A stretch of 64,000 nucleotides of DNA from Salicibibacter cibarius (GCF_016495725.1 NZ_CP054705.1:2852001-2916000), one strand, 5' to 3'; positions 27,418 through 37,615 are shown, counted from the stretch's first letter. Notes: a model not told the origin generated them from the sequence alone. Translations and numbers: made by a program.

Positions 27418-28710
27418 TTAAAATTGAGCTTGAGACTCTTTATTACCTTTACGGGACCACATAACAACTGGAATGAGCATCAACGATAAAATTCCTCCAA
27501 CAAATGACATGGTTTCAAAACTTGAACCGGCGACAACCATTCCCGACAAGGCGCCACCGGTTGTTCCTGCTAAGGCCATAAAAACATCCACTGTTCCTTG
27601 TGTTTTAGCACGTGTGGATGCTTCTGTTGAATCAACAATGAGAGCTGTACCACTGATCAACCCAAAATTCCATCCGATTCCAAGTAAAGCAAGCGCAACG
27701 ATCATATAGAATAGAGAACCTCCAGGCGCGATGGCTGCTATGACGCCCGAAAGGAGTAGTGTAACTCCGGAAGCAATCGCCATGGCAGGGCGACCAACTT
27801 TATCAACAAGCATTCCCGTAATGAGTGACGGAAGGTACATGGCACCTACGTGAATGCCAATAACAATTCCGATCGCGTTTAAACTGTGGCCATGATGTTC
27901 CATATGGATAGGTGTCATTGTCATAATCGCAAGCATGACAAGTTGGGCAAGCACCATAATGATCGCACCAACGGTTATTCCTTTTTTATTTATGTGATTT
28001 ATCTCTAGTGCCTCGTCAGGTTCCGTATTTTGCTTATTCGCATTTATTTTTAACGCTATAATGAATGGATCCGGACGTAAAAAAACAAATAACATGAGTC
28101 CTGCTAAAATAAACGCTGCTGCGGCCAAAATAAATGGCCCGGCGAGTTCCGGAATACCAATAGAGAGAGCGAAGTCCCCCATAACTTCTACTAAGTTCGG
28201 ACCTGCAACAGCACCAAATGTCGTGGCCACCATCGCTATACTTACAGCAGTCCCCCGTTGCTTGGTTGTTGCCAAATCTGTGCCTGCATATCGGGCTTGT
28301 AAATTGGTTGCCGTTCCTGCACCATATATGAGTAAGGAAGCAAATAATAAGAAAACGTTACTTATAATCGCTGCCAACACAACGCCTACGGCTCCAAGCC
28401 CGCCTGTTATAAAGCCTGTGGCAAGACCCATGCGCCTTCCAAAACGATTGGAAAGTCTTCCTACGGCTAACGCAGCGCCTGCTGAGCCCAACGTAAACAA
28501 AGCAGCGGGGAGCCCTGCAAGTGCATTTGTGCCAAGCATTTCTTCTGCAAGCAAAGCGCCAACGGTTATTCCTGCAGCTAATCCTGCCCCACCAAACATT
28601 TGCGAAATCACGACAATGATCAATGTACGTTTATATAGTTGTTTTTGTTTTTCCGGATGCTCGATATATTCTTGTGCTACATCACTTATGTCATTAGTCA
28701 TCGTGAACAA
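27418..28710 (-). CDS. Major facilitator superfamily transporter
   Basis: A 430-residue, 12-helix transporter. Loop 2-3 contains GRLSNRFGRRMGLATG and the central loop the charged NANKQNTEPDEALEIN. The His-rich MEHHGHS near 270 is unusual and could face a metal or proton site. A shorter start at Met4 is possible. It is co-transcribed with the ArsR-rhodanese regulator upstream (25-bp gap), so it probably exports or imports a sulfur- or metal-related compound; substrate unknown. Confidence 0.85.
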   Translation of the reverse strand: MFTMTNDISDVAQEYIEHPEKQKQLYKRTLIIVVISQMFGGAGLAAGITVGALLAEEMLGTNALAGLPAALFTLGSAGAALAVGRLSNRFGRRMGLATGFITGGLGAVGVVLAAIISNVFLLFASLLIYGAGTATNLQARYAGTDLATTKQRGTAVSIAMVATTFGAVAGPNLVEVMGDFALSIGIPELAGPFILAAAAFILAGLMLFVFLRPDPFIIALKINANKQNTEPDEALEINHINKKGITVGAIIMVLAQLVMLAIMTMTPIHMEHHGHSLNAIGIVIGIHVGAMYLPSLITGMLVDKVGRPAMAIASGVTLLLSGVIAAIAPGGSLFYMIVALALLGIGWNFGLISGTALIVDSTEASTRAKTQGTVDVFMALAGTTGGALSGMVVAGSSFETMSFVGGILSLMLIPVVMWSRKGNKESQAQF

Positions 28711-28735
28711 AACACCTTCTTCCTACTTTCTCCAC

Positions 28736-29395
28736 TTAATGTAAATGCTCCTGAAACTCATTCCAATCTTGAACGGTGTTTTCTAAACGATAAGCATGAA
28801 TGCCCTGACTCCTTAAAAACTCTACAGCCTCTACCGATAGCAAACAGTATGGCCCTCGACAGTAGGCGACAACATCGCTGTTTGTCGGTAAAGAAGAAAG
28901 TTTTTCCCTTAGTTCTTCAACAGGCATGGAAACAGCACCCGGAATATGAGCATTTTCATATTCTTCTTTCGGCCTGACATCCAACAATAAAACTTCACCC
29001 TTTTCCATACGGTCGTTAAGTTCTGAAAGCGAAACCCCGTCCATGCCCATATTGGCATTTAAAAACGTCTGTTTAATTTGTTGCACCTGTGCAAATTGCT
29101 TTTCTGACAAGGTGTGCAGGGAATTGATAAAGTCGGAAATGATATCATCTGCCAGTTCATAAATCACATAATTGCCTTCCTTCCGAAACTTGACCATTCT
29201 GGCATTGTTAAGCGTTTGTAAATGTTGGGATACGTTCGCCACAGACATCGTCGTTGCTTTTGATAATGCTTCCACCGACTTGGGACCTTGAGATAAAAGG
29301 TCAAGGACCTCCAGACGCTTTGGACTGGAAAGACTTTTCCCTATTCTTGCAAACTCTTGATACAATACATTTTTTAAATGTCTTTCATTTTCCAT
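28736..29395 (-). CDS. ArsR-type HTH regulator fused to a rhodanese domain
   Basis: A 219-residue protein: winged HTH at about 10-95 (SPKRLEVLDLLSQGPKSVEALS, MSVANVSQHLQTLNNARMV) and a rhodanese domain at about 120-219 (LLLDVRPKEEYENAHIPGA). The rhodanese loop CRGPYC has the catalytic Cys plus a second Cys four positions on, which could form a disulfide or persulfide switch. It likely senses reactive sulfur or metal(loid) and controls the MFS gene after it. Known ArsR-rhodanese fusions are common in Bacillus, but targets are mostly untested. Confidence 0.88.
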   Translation of the reverse strand: MENERHLKNVLYQEFARIGKSLSSPKRLEVLDLLSQGPKSVEALSKATTMSVANVSQHLQTLNNARMVKFRKEGNYVIYELADDIISDFINSLHTLSEKQFAQVQQIKQTFLNANMGMDGVSLSELNDRMEKGEVLLLDVRPKEEYENAHIPGAVSMPVEELREKLSSLPTNSDVVAYCRGPYCLLSVEAVEFLRSQGIHAYRLENTVQDWNEFQEHLH

Positions 29396-29643
29396 TTAAA
29401 ATCACCTATTCAATTGATTTATTGAATGTTTGAATTATAATCCTAACTAATTTTTTTGTCAAAAGCTTGAACTGTATCGATCCGTAGTCCAATCGCTGTT
29501 TTCACATCTTTCGTTTACCTTCATCCTCATTCCATTATGATTATTGTACGATGTTGGAATGCTAACATATGTCAAAAGAAACGACTGCCTCACGATTAAG
29601 CAGCCGAATCAAATGTATGCGGAGAACATATTAATCGCTTTAC

Positions 29644-30135
29644 CTAGGTATTTTCCTTCCTAAATGTTTTTGGCATTAGCACAGCCACTACTTCCCCAGT
29701 AACAACGAGATTGTCCGTTGCAAATACCTCCGTGTAGACTTTATACTTTTTTGGATGGATTTCTTCGACTGTTCCAATTGCTTTTAATGGTTCTCCTATC
29801 GGAGTTGGATGTTTGTAATCGACGTTTAGAGAACTTGTCACGAATCTCGGCGGATGAATCCCGTCACCGATTTCATTTCCATTCTTGCGGTGCAAATACA
29901 AAGATGCTGACCCAGTTCCATGACAATCAATTAACGACGCTAGCAAACCACCGTAAACAAAGTCCGGGATACCTCCTGTATGCTCGGGACGTGGCGTATA
30001 AATTGTTACCGTATTTTCACCGCTCCAGCCTGTCCGGAGACGGTAACCGCTTTCATTTAATCGACCACACCCATAACAGCAAGCAAAATCATCAGGGTAA
30101 TCATCTTGAATCGCTTTCATTGCTTTTTCCTCCAT
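29644..30135 (-). CDS. PaaI-like hotdog-fold thioesterase
   Basis: A 163-residue single hotdog domain. CYGCGRLNESGYRLR at residues 20-34 and the core GGLLASLIDCHGTGSA near 82, where Asp/His sit on the active-site helix, resemble the PaaI/HGG group. It would hydrolyse an acyl-CoA; the acyl group is unknown. The gene stands alone, and the promoter region lies in 30136-30280. The better start may be Met6, since Met1 lies close to the ribosome site. Confidence 0.75.
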   Translation of the reverse strand: MEEKAMKAIQDDYPDDFACCYGCGRLNESGYRLRTGWSGENTVTIYTPRPEHTGGIPDFVYGGLLASLIDCHGTGSASLYLHRKNGNEIGDGIHPPRFVTSSLNVDYKHPTPIGEPLKAIGTVEEIHPKKYKVYTEVFATDNLVVTGEVVAVLMPKTFRKENT

Positions 30136-30289
30136 TTTAACATCTCCCTCAAAATTTCATGGATATCAGGTAAAAGCTTCCGCCATGGACAAGTAGATCC
30201 CTAGTGCAAGGTGGCTTAATTAACCAATCACGGAGACAGTTGGAAGAAGTCAGGGCGCCAACGCTTCTGGCTCCCTAACGGACAATTTT

Positions 30290-30480
30290 ACCGCGTCATG
30301 GCGACCGAAAAAGCGGTCGGTTCTCGTGCTCGGGCGCCGTAACCGTTTTATGACGACCGTAATGGCCTGAATCGAAAGCGTTCGGGCGTCATAGCCACTT
30401 CATGGTGACCGAAAAGACTTGTATCAAAGATATTCGGTCGGCATGGCTGCCTCATGGCGACCGGGGAATCCTGCTTCGCA
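30290..30480. repeat. 52-bp period repeat, degenerate copy of the 54-kb array family
   Basis: Three to four units start at 30329, 30381 and 30433, exactly 52 bp apart. Each joins TTCGGGCGTCAT to ATGGTGACCGAA as an inverted repeat. The sequence matches the better preserved array at 54110-54515. The array lies in the divergent gap between the thioesterase gene and cydA. Confidence 0.7.
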
Positions 30481-30540
30481 AGAAGACATCCGGTCATTGA
30501 TCTGAACTCGGTCTGTGGCGGTTTAATCCAATCGAGCACT

Positions 30541-31253
30541 AACCCCAGTTTGAAGCTCTAGTCCAGACTTCCAGTAGTCGGTGTGATCGCTTATTTCCAA
30601 CAAGCTGCACTAGTTTTTTCGGAATTTCCCGATAAGATTGTATCCTTTTTCAGTTCTTTCAACACTATTACTTCTCTCCTGAGCAAACGAAAACCATGGC
30701 ACTTTGCGATCCCCATCGATCTCCCATTGAGTATGAAGGGAAATTGATACCTTCACAATTCTTTACATAGAAAAAGGACCTTAAAAAATCATTCAGCAAG
30801 TCACTATTCCTCAGCTCCACCTTTATTATCATAGGATTTATTTTATTCAATTTTAAAGTATTTGAACATTACTTACAATTGTCATTATGTGTATTTTCAT
30901 CAAAATTATTTCTCCCCGCCCTCCAAAAGTTCCTGCACCACTTCATAAGAACGTCAAAAAGAATTTAAGATTAATTGACAAAATGTGTAGGTTGTTGTTT
31001 CTATCGACTATTATTTATACATTATAGATAGACGACCTTTGAACGTCCCGCGGCGGATTGATTAAATGGCGAACAACCATCCTAGCACTCCTGATCTCAT
31101 CCCACGATTCTACGCGATCATCCACACTTTGACGATCTGCCGTCAAGATTGATTTCCACAATGCCTTATTTTCAGCTGTTTAGCATTAAATTAAATTCTG
31201 TAATGCCTTTGGTCTATAATTGATTATCCATTATTTATTGGGGGAGGAACCAT
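30541..31253. other. Gene-free stretch upstream of cydA
   Basis: No convincing gene. A 60-codon minus-strand frame at 30668-30850 has no recognisable family or good ribosome site. The last 250 bp are AT-rich and must contain the cydA promoter; TTGACA at 30976-30981 is a possible -35. I see no clear Rex box. Confidence 0.4.
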
Positions 31254-32606
31254 TTGGAACTTGATCCGGTTTTGATCAGCAGATTGTTAACGGGCTTAAC
31301 TCTCGGCTTCCATATTATATTTGCAACCATTGGTGTAGGCGTCCCATTATTCATTTCCATCGCTGAATTTGTGGGCATTAAAAAGAAAGACCCAACGTAT
31401 ACACTTATGGCCAAGCGTTGGACGCGAGGATTTATCATTATAATAGCGATCGGGGTTGTGACGGGAACGGCAATTGGATTGCAGCTATCACTTGTGTGGC
31501 CAAATTTTATGCAAGTGGCCGGCAATGTTATTGCACTACCGCTGTTCTTGGAAGTATTCGCTTTCTTCTTTGAAGCGATTTTCATAGGCATGTATTTGTA
31601 CACGTGGGGTAGATTTAAGAACCCTTATCTTCACTGGTTGCTTTCGCTGCCCATCGTGATAGGCGCTGGAATGTCCGCTGTGTTTATTACCACTGTGAAT
31701 GGGTTCATGAATCAACCGGATGGCTTTGCTCTGGACGGGGGACAATTTGCAGCGGTAAGCCCTATGGGAGCGATGTTGAACGCTGCCACCCCTTCCAAAG
31801 TATTCCATGTTCTCTCTTCCGCTTATTTAACAGGTGCCGCCCTTTTGGCAGCCATTGCCGCCTTTGTGATACTCAAAAAGAAAGCATCCGACGCTCAAAA
31901 AAATATGACAGCTGCTTACCATAAAAAAGCTTTAAAAATGTTAATGCCTATTATTCTCGTCTTAGGTGCGGTGAACGTTCTTTCCGGAGACATTTCCGCC
32001 AAGTATTTGGCAGAAGATCAACCTGAAAAGCTTGCCGCGGCCGAATGGCACTTTGAAACGGAAGAAAACGCCGATTTAATCCTATTTGGATGGTTGGATG
32101 ACAATCAAGATGTTCAAGGAGAAATACGTATTCCCAGCTTTTTAAGCTTCCTTGGATTTGGTGATTTCGATGCGGAAGTGACAGGCCTGGAGGAATTTTC
32201 GGAGGCAGAAACGCCGCCGCTTATCGTTCATTATTTGTTTGATCTGATGGTCATGATCGGTTTCCTATTGCCAGCTGTAGGGATTTTGTATGTCAGTTTC
32301 TATTTCCTGAAGAAGCGTAATGAGCATAACCGCTGGATACTCCGACTGATTGTGCTAGGCGGGCCTTTAGCATTCCTTGCCATTGAATTGGGATGGTTCT
32401 TTGCTGAACTGGGCAGACAGCCTTGGATGATTCGCGGGTTTATGACTGTGGAAGAAGCCGCCACTTCTTCGCCCTACATCGGTCTGATTTTTTTGCTGTT
32501 CCTCGCGCTTTACATTGTTCTTGGAACGTTATGTATCGTCGTTTTACGCAGGCTGTTCCGCAACAACCCTGCAGAACTTGAATTGGAAAAGCAAGAATTG
32601 GGTTAG
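31254..32606 (+). CDS. cydA: Cytochrome bd quinol oxidase subunit I
   Basis: A 450-residue membrane subunit with nine predicted helices. Heme ligands and proton-channel residues align with E. coli: His20 (heme b595), Glu100 and Glu107, and His185 (heme b558). GRQPW near residue 385 is the conserved quinol-oxidase motif; the quinol loop is short. It starts at TTG, 5 nt after GGGGGAGGA. The final stop codon TAG is formed by the first bases of a MITE inserted here; without it the frame would read three more residues (Asp-Ala-Ser) and overlap the cydB start as ATGA. The oxidase reduces O2 at low oxygen without pumping protons. Confidence 0.95.
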   Translation: MELDPVLISRLLTGLTLGFHIIFATIGVGVPLFISIAEFVGIKKKDPTYTLMAKRWTRGFIIIIAIGVVTGTAIGLQLSLVWPNFMQVAGNVIALPLFLEVFAFFFEAIFIGMYLYTWGRFKNPYLHWLLSLPIVIGAGMSAVFITTVNGFMNQPDGFALDGGQFAAVSPMGAMLNAATPSKVFHVLSSAYLTGAALLAAIAAFVILKKKASDAQKNMTAAYHKKALKMLMPIILVLGAVNVLSGDISAKYLAEDQPEKLAAAEWHFETEENADLILFGWLDDNQDVQGEIRIPSFLSFLGFGDFDAEVTGLEEFSEAETPPLIVHYLFDLMVMIGFLLPAVGILYVSFYFLKKRNEHNRWILRLIVLGGPLAFLAIELGWFFAELGRQPWMIRGFMTVEEAATSSPYIGLIFLLFLALYIVLGTLCIVVLRRLFRNNPAELELEKQELG

Positions 32607-32984
32607 GCGCGTTGATTATTTATCCAATAAAAAAGAAGCTTAAACAAATATGACGCTTCGTGAAGCCCTATTAAAGATGAAAACGATGTAAAACATCCCG
32701 TGTTTTATTATGTGTGGACTAGTTTAGCGTTTCAGCTACCATTATGAATCCCCAACCCCGAGCCTGAGGACTCATTTGGCTGATGAACATCACTTTGAGT
32801 CCGCAGATCTGCTGCCTGAGGACTCATTTTATACTAAGCATTGGTTTCTCGTTTCATACCAAAAGGTATTTCTATCATTGGAAACTTCCGATAGATAACA
32901 TTTGCACTAAGGCGCATTGGATTGCTACGTGATCGAACATAGGCCACCTATGTGAGGGTATTTTAAGGTAAATCAACGCGCCTG
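32604..32984. mobile_element. 381-bp MITE inserted between cydA and cydB
   Basis: Terminal inverted repeats AGGCGCGTTGATT are perfect over 13 bp, and a perfect 9-bp direct repeat GAATTGGGT flanks the element (32595-32603 and 32985-32993). A second copy, about 75-80% identical by eye, is at 55912-56315. The interior has about 1.5 units of a 52-bp repeat starting at 32764 and 32816, with dyad GGACTCA / TGAGTCC around TGATG / CATCA. No coding capacity. It interrupts the cyd operon, so cydBDC expression depends on read-through or on a promoter within the element. Confidence 0.88.
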
Positions 32985-33001
32985 GAATTGGGTGATGCAT
33001 C

Positions 33002-34015
33002 ATGAGTTATGAACTGATTGGCATAACTATATTATGGCTTTTTCTATATGGCTATTTGATTGTAGCTTCCATTGATTTTGGCGCCGGTTTCTTTGCATAT
33101 TGGTCGAAATTAACAAAAAAGGACCATATTATAAACCAATTAATAGCCAGATACTTGTCGCCCGTATGGGAAATCACGAACGTATTTTTTGTGTTCTTTT
33201 TCGTCGGCATCGTGGGCTTTTTCCCCGATACCGCTTATTATTACGGAAGTGCGCTCCTTATTCCGGCGAGCATAGCTATCATCTTAATTGCTATACGTGG
33301 ATCCTTCTACGCTTTTGAAAACTATGGATCGAAAGACAGCATCGTCTATTTGTTCCTCTACGGCGTATCAGGATTATTGATTCCGGCCTCCCTCTCAGTG
33401 GCACTAACCCTATCAGAGGGCGGGTTTATTGTAGAAGAAAACGGACAGGTTTCACTTGAATACTTGACGTTGTTCACTAGTCCATTATCGTGGAGCATTG
33501 TTGCGCTTGCTATCGTATCTGTCCTATTTATTAGCGCCACGTTCTTAACGTTTTATGCTTCTCGGGCAAATGACAAGCCGGCTTTAAAATTATTACGGAC
33601 GTACGCTTTGTTTTGGAGCACACCAATGATAATAGCGGCTTTAACGACATTTATTTTTCTCAGCCAACACAATGAAAGACATTTCCAGAACATGATGGAC
33701 TTATGGTGGATGCTTGGACTTTCCGTTGGATTTTTCTTGCTATCGCTCTGGCTCCTTTATTCCGGGAAAAATTATGGGCTTGCGTTTATTAGCGTTATGT
33801 TGCAATTCTTTTTTGCTTTCTTTGCATACGGGATCGGTCACTACCCGTATATCCTGGATCCATATATTACGATCCAGGGCGGGGCCACGCATGAATCGAT
33901 GGGACTTGCACTAGTCATTGCCTTCATTGCAGGTTTATTCATGCTCATTCCTTCTCTCGCCCTCGTATTTAAACTGTTTCTTTTCGACGCAGACTATGTG
34001 AAGGGGAAAAAGTAG
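33002..34015 (+). CDS. cydB: Cytochrome bd quinol oxidase subunit II
   Basis: A 337-residue membrane protein with eight to nine helices, partner of CydA. The N-terminal segment (LWLFLYGYLIVASIDFGAGFF) with its conserved Asp and GAG, and SPVWEITNVFFVFFFVG near 51, identify it. The ribosome site is weak (GGGTGATG) because it was probably coupled to cydA translation by an ATGA overlap before the MITE entered. It is followed by cydD after 4 bp. Confidence 0.94.
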   Translation: MSYELIGITILWLFLYGYLIVASIDFGAGFFAYWSKLTKKDHIINQLIARYLSPVWEITNVFFVFFFVGIVGFFPDTAYYYGSALLIPASIAIILIAIRGSFYAFENYGSKDSIVYLFLYGVSGLLIPASLSVALTLSEGGFIVEENGQVSLEYLTLFTSPLSWSIVALAIVSVLFISATFLTFYASRANDKPALKLLRTYALFWSTPMIIAALTTFIFLSQHNERHFQNMMDLWWMLGLSVGFFLLSLWLLYSGKNYGLAFISVMLQFFFAFFAYGIGHYPYILDPYITIQGGATHESMGLALVIAFIAGLFMLIPSLALVFKLFLFDADYVKGKK

Positions 34016-34019
34016 AGAA

Positions 34020-35747
34020 ATGAACCTTTTAAAGATAAGTCTATCGCAACAAAAAGCAAGCATGGCACTTTTGGTTGGGTTCGCTTTTTTATTGGGAACG
34101 TCTATTATTAGTCAAGGCGCCATCATTGCTACCGTTATTGATGGCGTTTTCCTTCAAGACCAAGCTTTTGCTACGATTGTTCCACTCTTGCTTTTTTTAC
34201 TTGGGATCATCTTCGTCCGTGCATCCATCATTTATGCAAGTGGACGAACGGGAATAAAAATGGCTGCTCAAACAAAGCATCATTTCAGAAAACGTTTATT
34301 GCAAAAGATGGCACATTCGTCTCTTCATACATCTTTAGAACGACAATCGGGCGGAAAAATCAGCATTCTCATGGATGCCGTAGACGCCGTTGATAATTAC
34401 TTTAGCCAGTATATCCCCCGCCTGCTGCAAACCGCAGCTGTGCCTTTGATGATCCTCATTGTTGTCTTTACCCAACACGTAAATGCCGGATTGATTATGA
34501 TGGTTACCGCGCCGTTCATTCCCCTGTTTATGGTATTGGTCGGTCTTCAAACCAAGAAAAAATCTGAAGAACAGTTAACACAATTAGAAGCCTTTTCCGG
34601 TACTTTTCTTGAGTCTTTACAAGGTTTGGTAACATTAAAATTGTTTGGCCGTTCCAAACAACAAAAAGACCGAATAGAAGAGAGCAGTATCGGTTTTAAA
34701 CATGCGACCATGGCTATTTTAAAAGTCGCTTTTACAAATGCTTTTATGCTGGAAATTATTATGATGCTAGGCATTGGCCTTATCGCCCTCGAGATCGCGC
34801 TACAACTCATCATATTTGAAAGCCTTTCGTTTTTTACTGCCTTTTTTATTTTATTGCTCGTTCCCGATTTTTATCTGTCACTGAGAGATCTTGGAACGGC
34901 CTTTCATAATGGGCGCGCAAGTATGGGCGCGGCAAAAAAAGTGGAAAACGAACTGGAAAATACAGAAGACAACATTCAATGGGGACACAAGGAATTTCCG
35001 GATGAAAAATTCCCTCCTCCCATTGAGCTTTCTCATGTCAGTTTTCACTATCATTCGGAAGATTTCGCGCTTAATGACGTTTCGGCAAAGATTCTCCCGT
35101 ATGAGCATGCGGCTATTGTCGGAAAAAGTGGGTCAGGTAAAACAACGTTATTGAACATTGTTGCAGGATTAATAAAGCCGGTGGAAGGTGCCATTACCAT
35201 TGATGGCCATAGCCTGTTTGAGTACCGGGAGTCGAACTGGCATCAACACATCAGCTATATTACCCAACATCCCTATATTTTCTCCGGGAGTATTGGCGAA
35301 AATATCGCGATTGGCCTTAATGGTCAAGTATCACGGGATGAAGTGATCCATGCAGCACGACAATCCGGCATTTCAGAGATGATCGAAGAGCTAAATGATG
35401 GGTATGAGACGATTGTCGGCGAAGGGGGACGCGGGCTGTCCGGCGGAGAGAAACAACGCCTTGCACTGGCACGTGCGTTTCTGAAGAAACCTTCGATTAT
35501 ACTGTTTGATGAACCAACAGTGGGGCTCGATTTGCAAACAGAAGCCATATTGCAATCTTCCATCCAAAAACTCGGGACAAACGCCACGCTTGTAACAGTT
35601 GCCCATCGGCTGTATACGATACAAGATGCCGATCGCATTTTATTATTGGAAAACGGTAAACTCATGGCCACAGGCACGCACGACACATTGATGAGCCAAT
35701 CCTCAACATATGCCGGGATGATTAATGCTCAATTGGGGGTTGAGTGA
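34020..35747 (+). CDS. cydD: Thiol-reductant ABC exporter subunit CydD
   Basis: A 575-residue half-transporter with six membrane helices (about 1-310) and an ATPase domain: Walker A GKSGSGKTT near 370, signature LSGGEKQR near 475, Walker B IILFDEPTVGLD near 497 and H-loop VAHRL. CydDC exports cysteine and glutathione-type thiols and is needed to assemble cytochrome bd. Its stop overlaps the cydC start by 4 bp. Confidence 0.93.
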   Translation: MNLLKISLSQQKASMALLVGFAFLLGTSIISQGAIIATVIDGVFLQDQAFATIVPLLLFLLGIIFVRASIIYASGRTGIKMAAQTKHHFRKRLLQKMAHSSLHTSLERQSGGKISILMDAVDAVDNYFSQYIPRLLQTAAVPLMILIVVFTQHVNAGLIMMVTAPFIPLFMVLVGLQTKKKSEEQLTQLEAFSGTFLESLQGLVTLKLFGRSKQQKDRIEESSIGFKHATMAILKVAFTNAFMLEIIMMLGIGLIALEIALQLIIFESLSFFTAFFILLLVPDFYLSLRDLGTAFHNGRASMGAAKKVENELENTEDNIQWGHKEFPDEKFPPPIELSHVSFHYHSEDFALNDVSAKILPYEHAAIVGKSGSGKTTLLNIVAGLIKPVEGAITIDGHSLFEYRESNWHQHISYITQHPYIFSGSIGENIAIGLNGQVSRDEVIHAARQSGISEMIEELNDGYETIVGEGGRGLSGGEKQRLALARAFLKKPSIILFDEPTVGLDLQTEAILQSSIQKLGTNATLVTVAHRLYTIQDADRILLLENGKLMATGTHDTLMSQSSTYAGMINAQLGVE

Positions 35748-37468
35748 TGAAGGAACTTTCAACGGTCACAAAAGCTATGATTCATGAAAAAAAAGATGTT
35801 TTTCTATCCATCATCGCGGGCTTTATCACCGGGACCGCGGGAGTGGGCCTTTTTGCCGCCAGTGGCTATCTAATATCACAAGCAGCATTGGAACCGCCTT
35901 TATACGCGTTAATCATCCTTACATCAACGGTGAAATTGCTTGGGCTCGTTCGTGCATTAAGCCGCTACGCTGAAAGGTATTATTCTCATCGGGCAACATT
36001 TTCTATTCTCCGCCGGTTAAGGGTTACCTTTTATGAAAAGTTGGAACCTTTTGCACCCGCCATTTTTCAAGAATATCAGAGTGGAGATTTGCTCGCGCGC
36101 ATCGTAGGAGATGTTGAGCGATTACAGAATTATTTTTTGCGTGTCTTTTACCCACCCATTGTATTGATTATGGTCTTTCTTATGACTATTTTGTTCGTTA
36201 TGTATTTTTCCGTGCTTATTGCTTTTGTTTTTGTCCTTGGTTTCCTTTTGACAACGTTTGTCATCCCTGCATGGTTTACGGTCCGCCAAAAGCAGATTCA
36301 GAACAATGTAGGCGAAAAGCGTGCAACGTTATCGACGAATGCAACGGAGTTTTTATATGGCTTCAGAGATTTGAAAGTCTATCAACAAATGGATGGAAAA
36401 GCGAAGGAATTATTGGGTGCCTCCAGTGACTTAATCCAAGAACAAAAAGAAGAGGGCCGTTATTTAATCGGAAACCAAGCGGTCAATACATTTTTGGCAT
36501 TGGCCATTTCGGTGCTCGTGCTTGGTATCGGTGCTTATTTAGTGTCGGAAAGACACATGGACGGTGTTTTTTTAGCCATGCTTGTCATGCTTGCCATTAC
36601 TGTTTTTGAGGAGGCTGTGCCAATGGCTTCTTTCCCTTCCCATTTGCGGGAAAGCAAACGGGCAGCAGGCAGATTGTCTCATACGCTACAAAGTGACTCT
36701 TTTAACATTGAACAGCGACAATTTGAATTATCGCGGGAGAAGCCGTTACACATTGATGTAAACAATGTCGATGTTCAATTTCAAAATGAACATCGCCCAG
36801 CCATCAAAGATGTGAACGTTACCATCCCTACAGGTTCCAAAACAGCCATTGTCGGCGCAAGTGGTTCAGGGAAATCCATACTCATGGCTCTGCTGTTAAA
36901 ACTCGTAAGTGCTAGGCAAGGGGACGTATTATTAAACGGGAGAAGTGTGAACGAACTCACAGAAGAAAGCATTTGGGAAGCCATAAATGTGGTCATGCAG
37001 GAGAATCACTTCTTTTATGGATCTGTTCAAGATAATCTTTTATTAACGAATCAAGCACACACCATGTCAAGCATTAGATCCGCACTACAAAAAGTTAACC
37101 TTGATCACCTTGCTTTGGATGATCACATATATGAACGTGGAGAGAATCTCTCCGATGGAGAAAAACAAAGGCTTGCAATGGCCCGGGTACTGTTAAAAGA
37201 TGGACGAACCTGGGTTTTGGATGAACCTACGTCTTCATTGGATGCCGTAACAGAAAAAAAGATCTTTGCGCATTTGTGGCAACAAGCCAAAGACGACACC
37301 ATTATATTAATCACCCATCGCCTAACAGGCCTGGAAAACATGGATCAAATCATTGTGATGGATGAAGGAAACGTCATTGAAAAAGGAACGTATGAACAGC
37401 TTATGGCCATGAAGGGGCATTTTTATGACATGAAACAGCTTGAGAGACAAGTCCTTTCAGTCCTTTAG
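35744..37468 (+). CDS. cydC: Thiol-reductant ABC exporter subunit CydC
   Basis: A 574-residue half-transporter that pairs with CydD. Six helices are followed by an ATPase domain with Walker A GASGSGKSI near 372, a degenerate signature NLSDGEKQR (Asp for Gly), Walker B TWVLDEPTSSLD and H-loop ITHRL. One conserved and one altered signature within a heterodimer is common in ABC exporters. The first Met is preceded by the cydD stop (TGATGA); Met2 is an equally good start. Confidence 0.92.
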   Translation: MMKELSTVTKAMIHEKKDVFLSIIAGFITGTAGVGLFAASGYLISQAALEPPLYALIILTSTVKLLGLVRALSRYAERYYSHRATFSILRRLRVTFYEKLEPFAPAIFQEYQSGDLLARIVGDVERLQNYFLRVFYPPIVLIMVFLMTILFVMYFSVLIAFVFVLGFLLTTFVIPAWFTVRQKQIQNNVGEKRATLSTNATEFLYGFRDLKVYQQMDGKAKELLGASSDLIQEQKEEGRYLIGNQAVNTFLALAISVLVLGIGAYLVSERHMDGVFLAMLVMLAITVFEEAVPMASFPSHLRESKRAAGRLSHTLQSDSFNIEQRQFELSREKPLHIDVNNVDVQFQNEHRPAIKDVNVTIPTGSKTAIVGASGSGKSILMALLLKLVSARQGDVLLNGRSVNELTEESIWEAINVVMQENHFFYGSVQDNLLLTNQAHTMSSIRSALQKVNLDHLALDDHIYERGENLSDGEKQRLAMARVLLKDGRTWVLDEPTSSLDAVTEKKIFAHLWQQAKDDTIILITHRLTGLENMDQIIVMDEGNVIEKGTYEQLMAMKGHFYDMKQLERQVLSVL

Positions 37469-37514
37469 GGTTTTCTCAACAAAGGCCCATTGGACACCCT
37501 CCCAAAAACGGCAG

Positions 37515-37615
37515 CGCGATTCGTGTCCCTCTGAGAGTGGGGTACTCGCCTTTTGGGGGACGACAACAGGTTTGTCGTCCCTCTGGACGTCGTCTCCTTC
37601 TGCTTGGGGGAAGAC
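37515..37615. repeat. 52-bp period repeat, copy B of the 7-kb family
   Basis: GTCCCTCTG recurs at 37525 and 37577, 52 bp apart, with the inverted repeat GGGACGACAA / TTTGTCGTCCC between. It matches 7027-7135. It lies in the convergent gap between cydC and mazF. Confidence 0.7.

Noticed and set aside
28061-28744. 227-codon plus-strand frame opposite the MFS gene
   Set aside because: Ala/Pro/Lys-rich shadow of the transporter; no family resemblance.
30668-30850. 60-codon minus-strand frame
   Set aside because: No ribosome site, family or conservation signal that I can see; kept only as part of a gene-free stretch.
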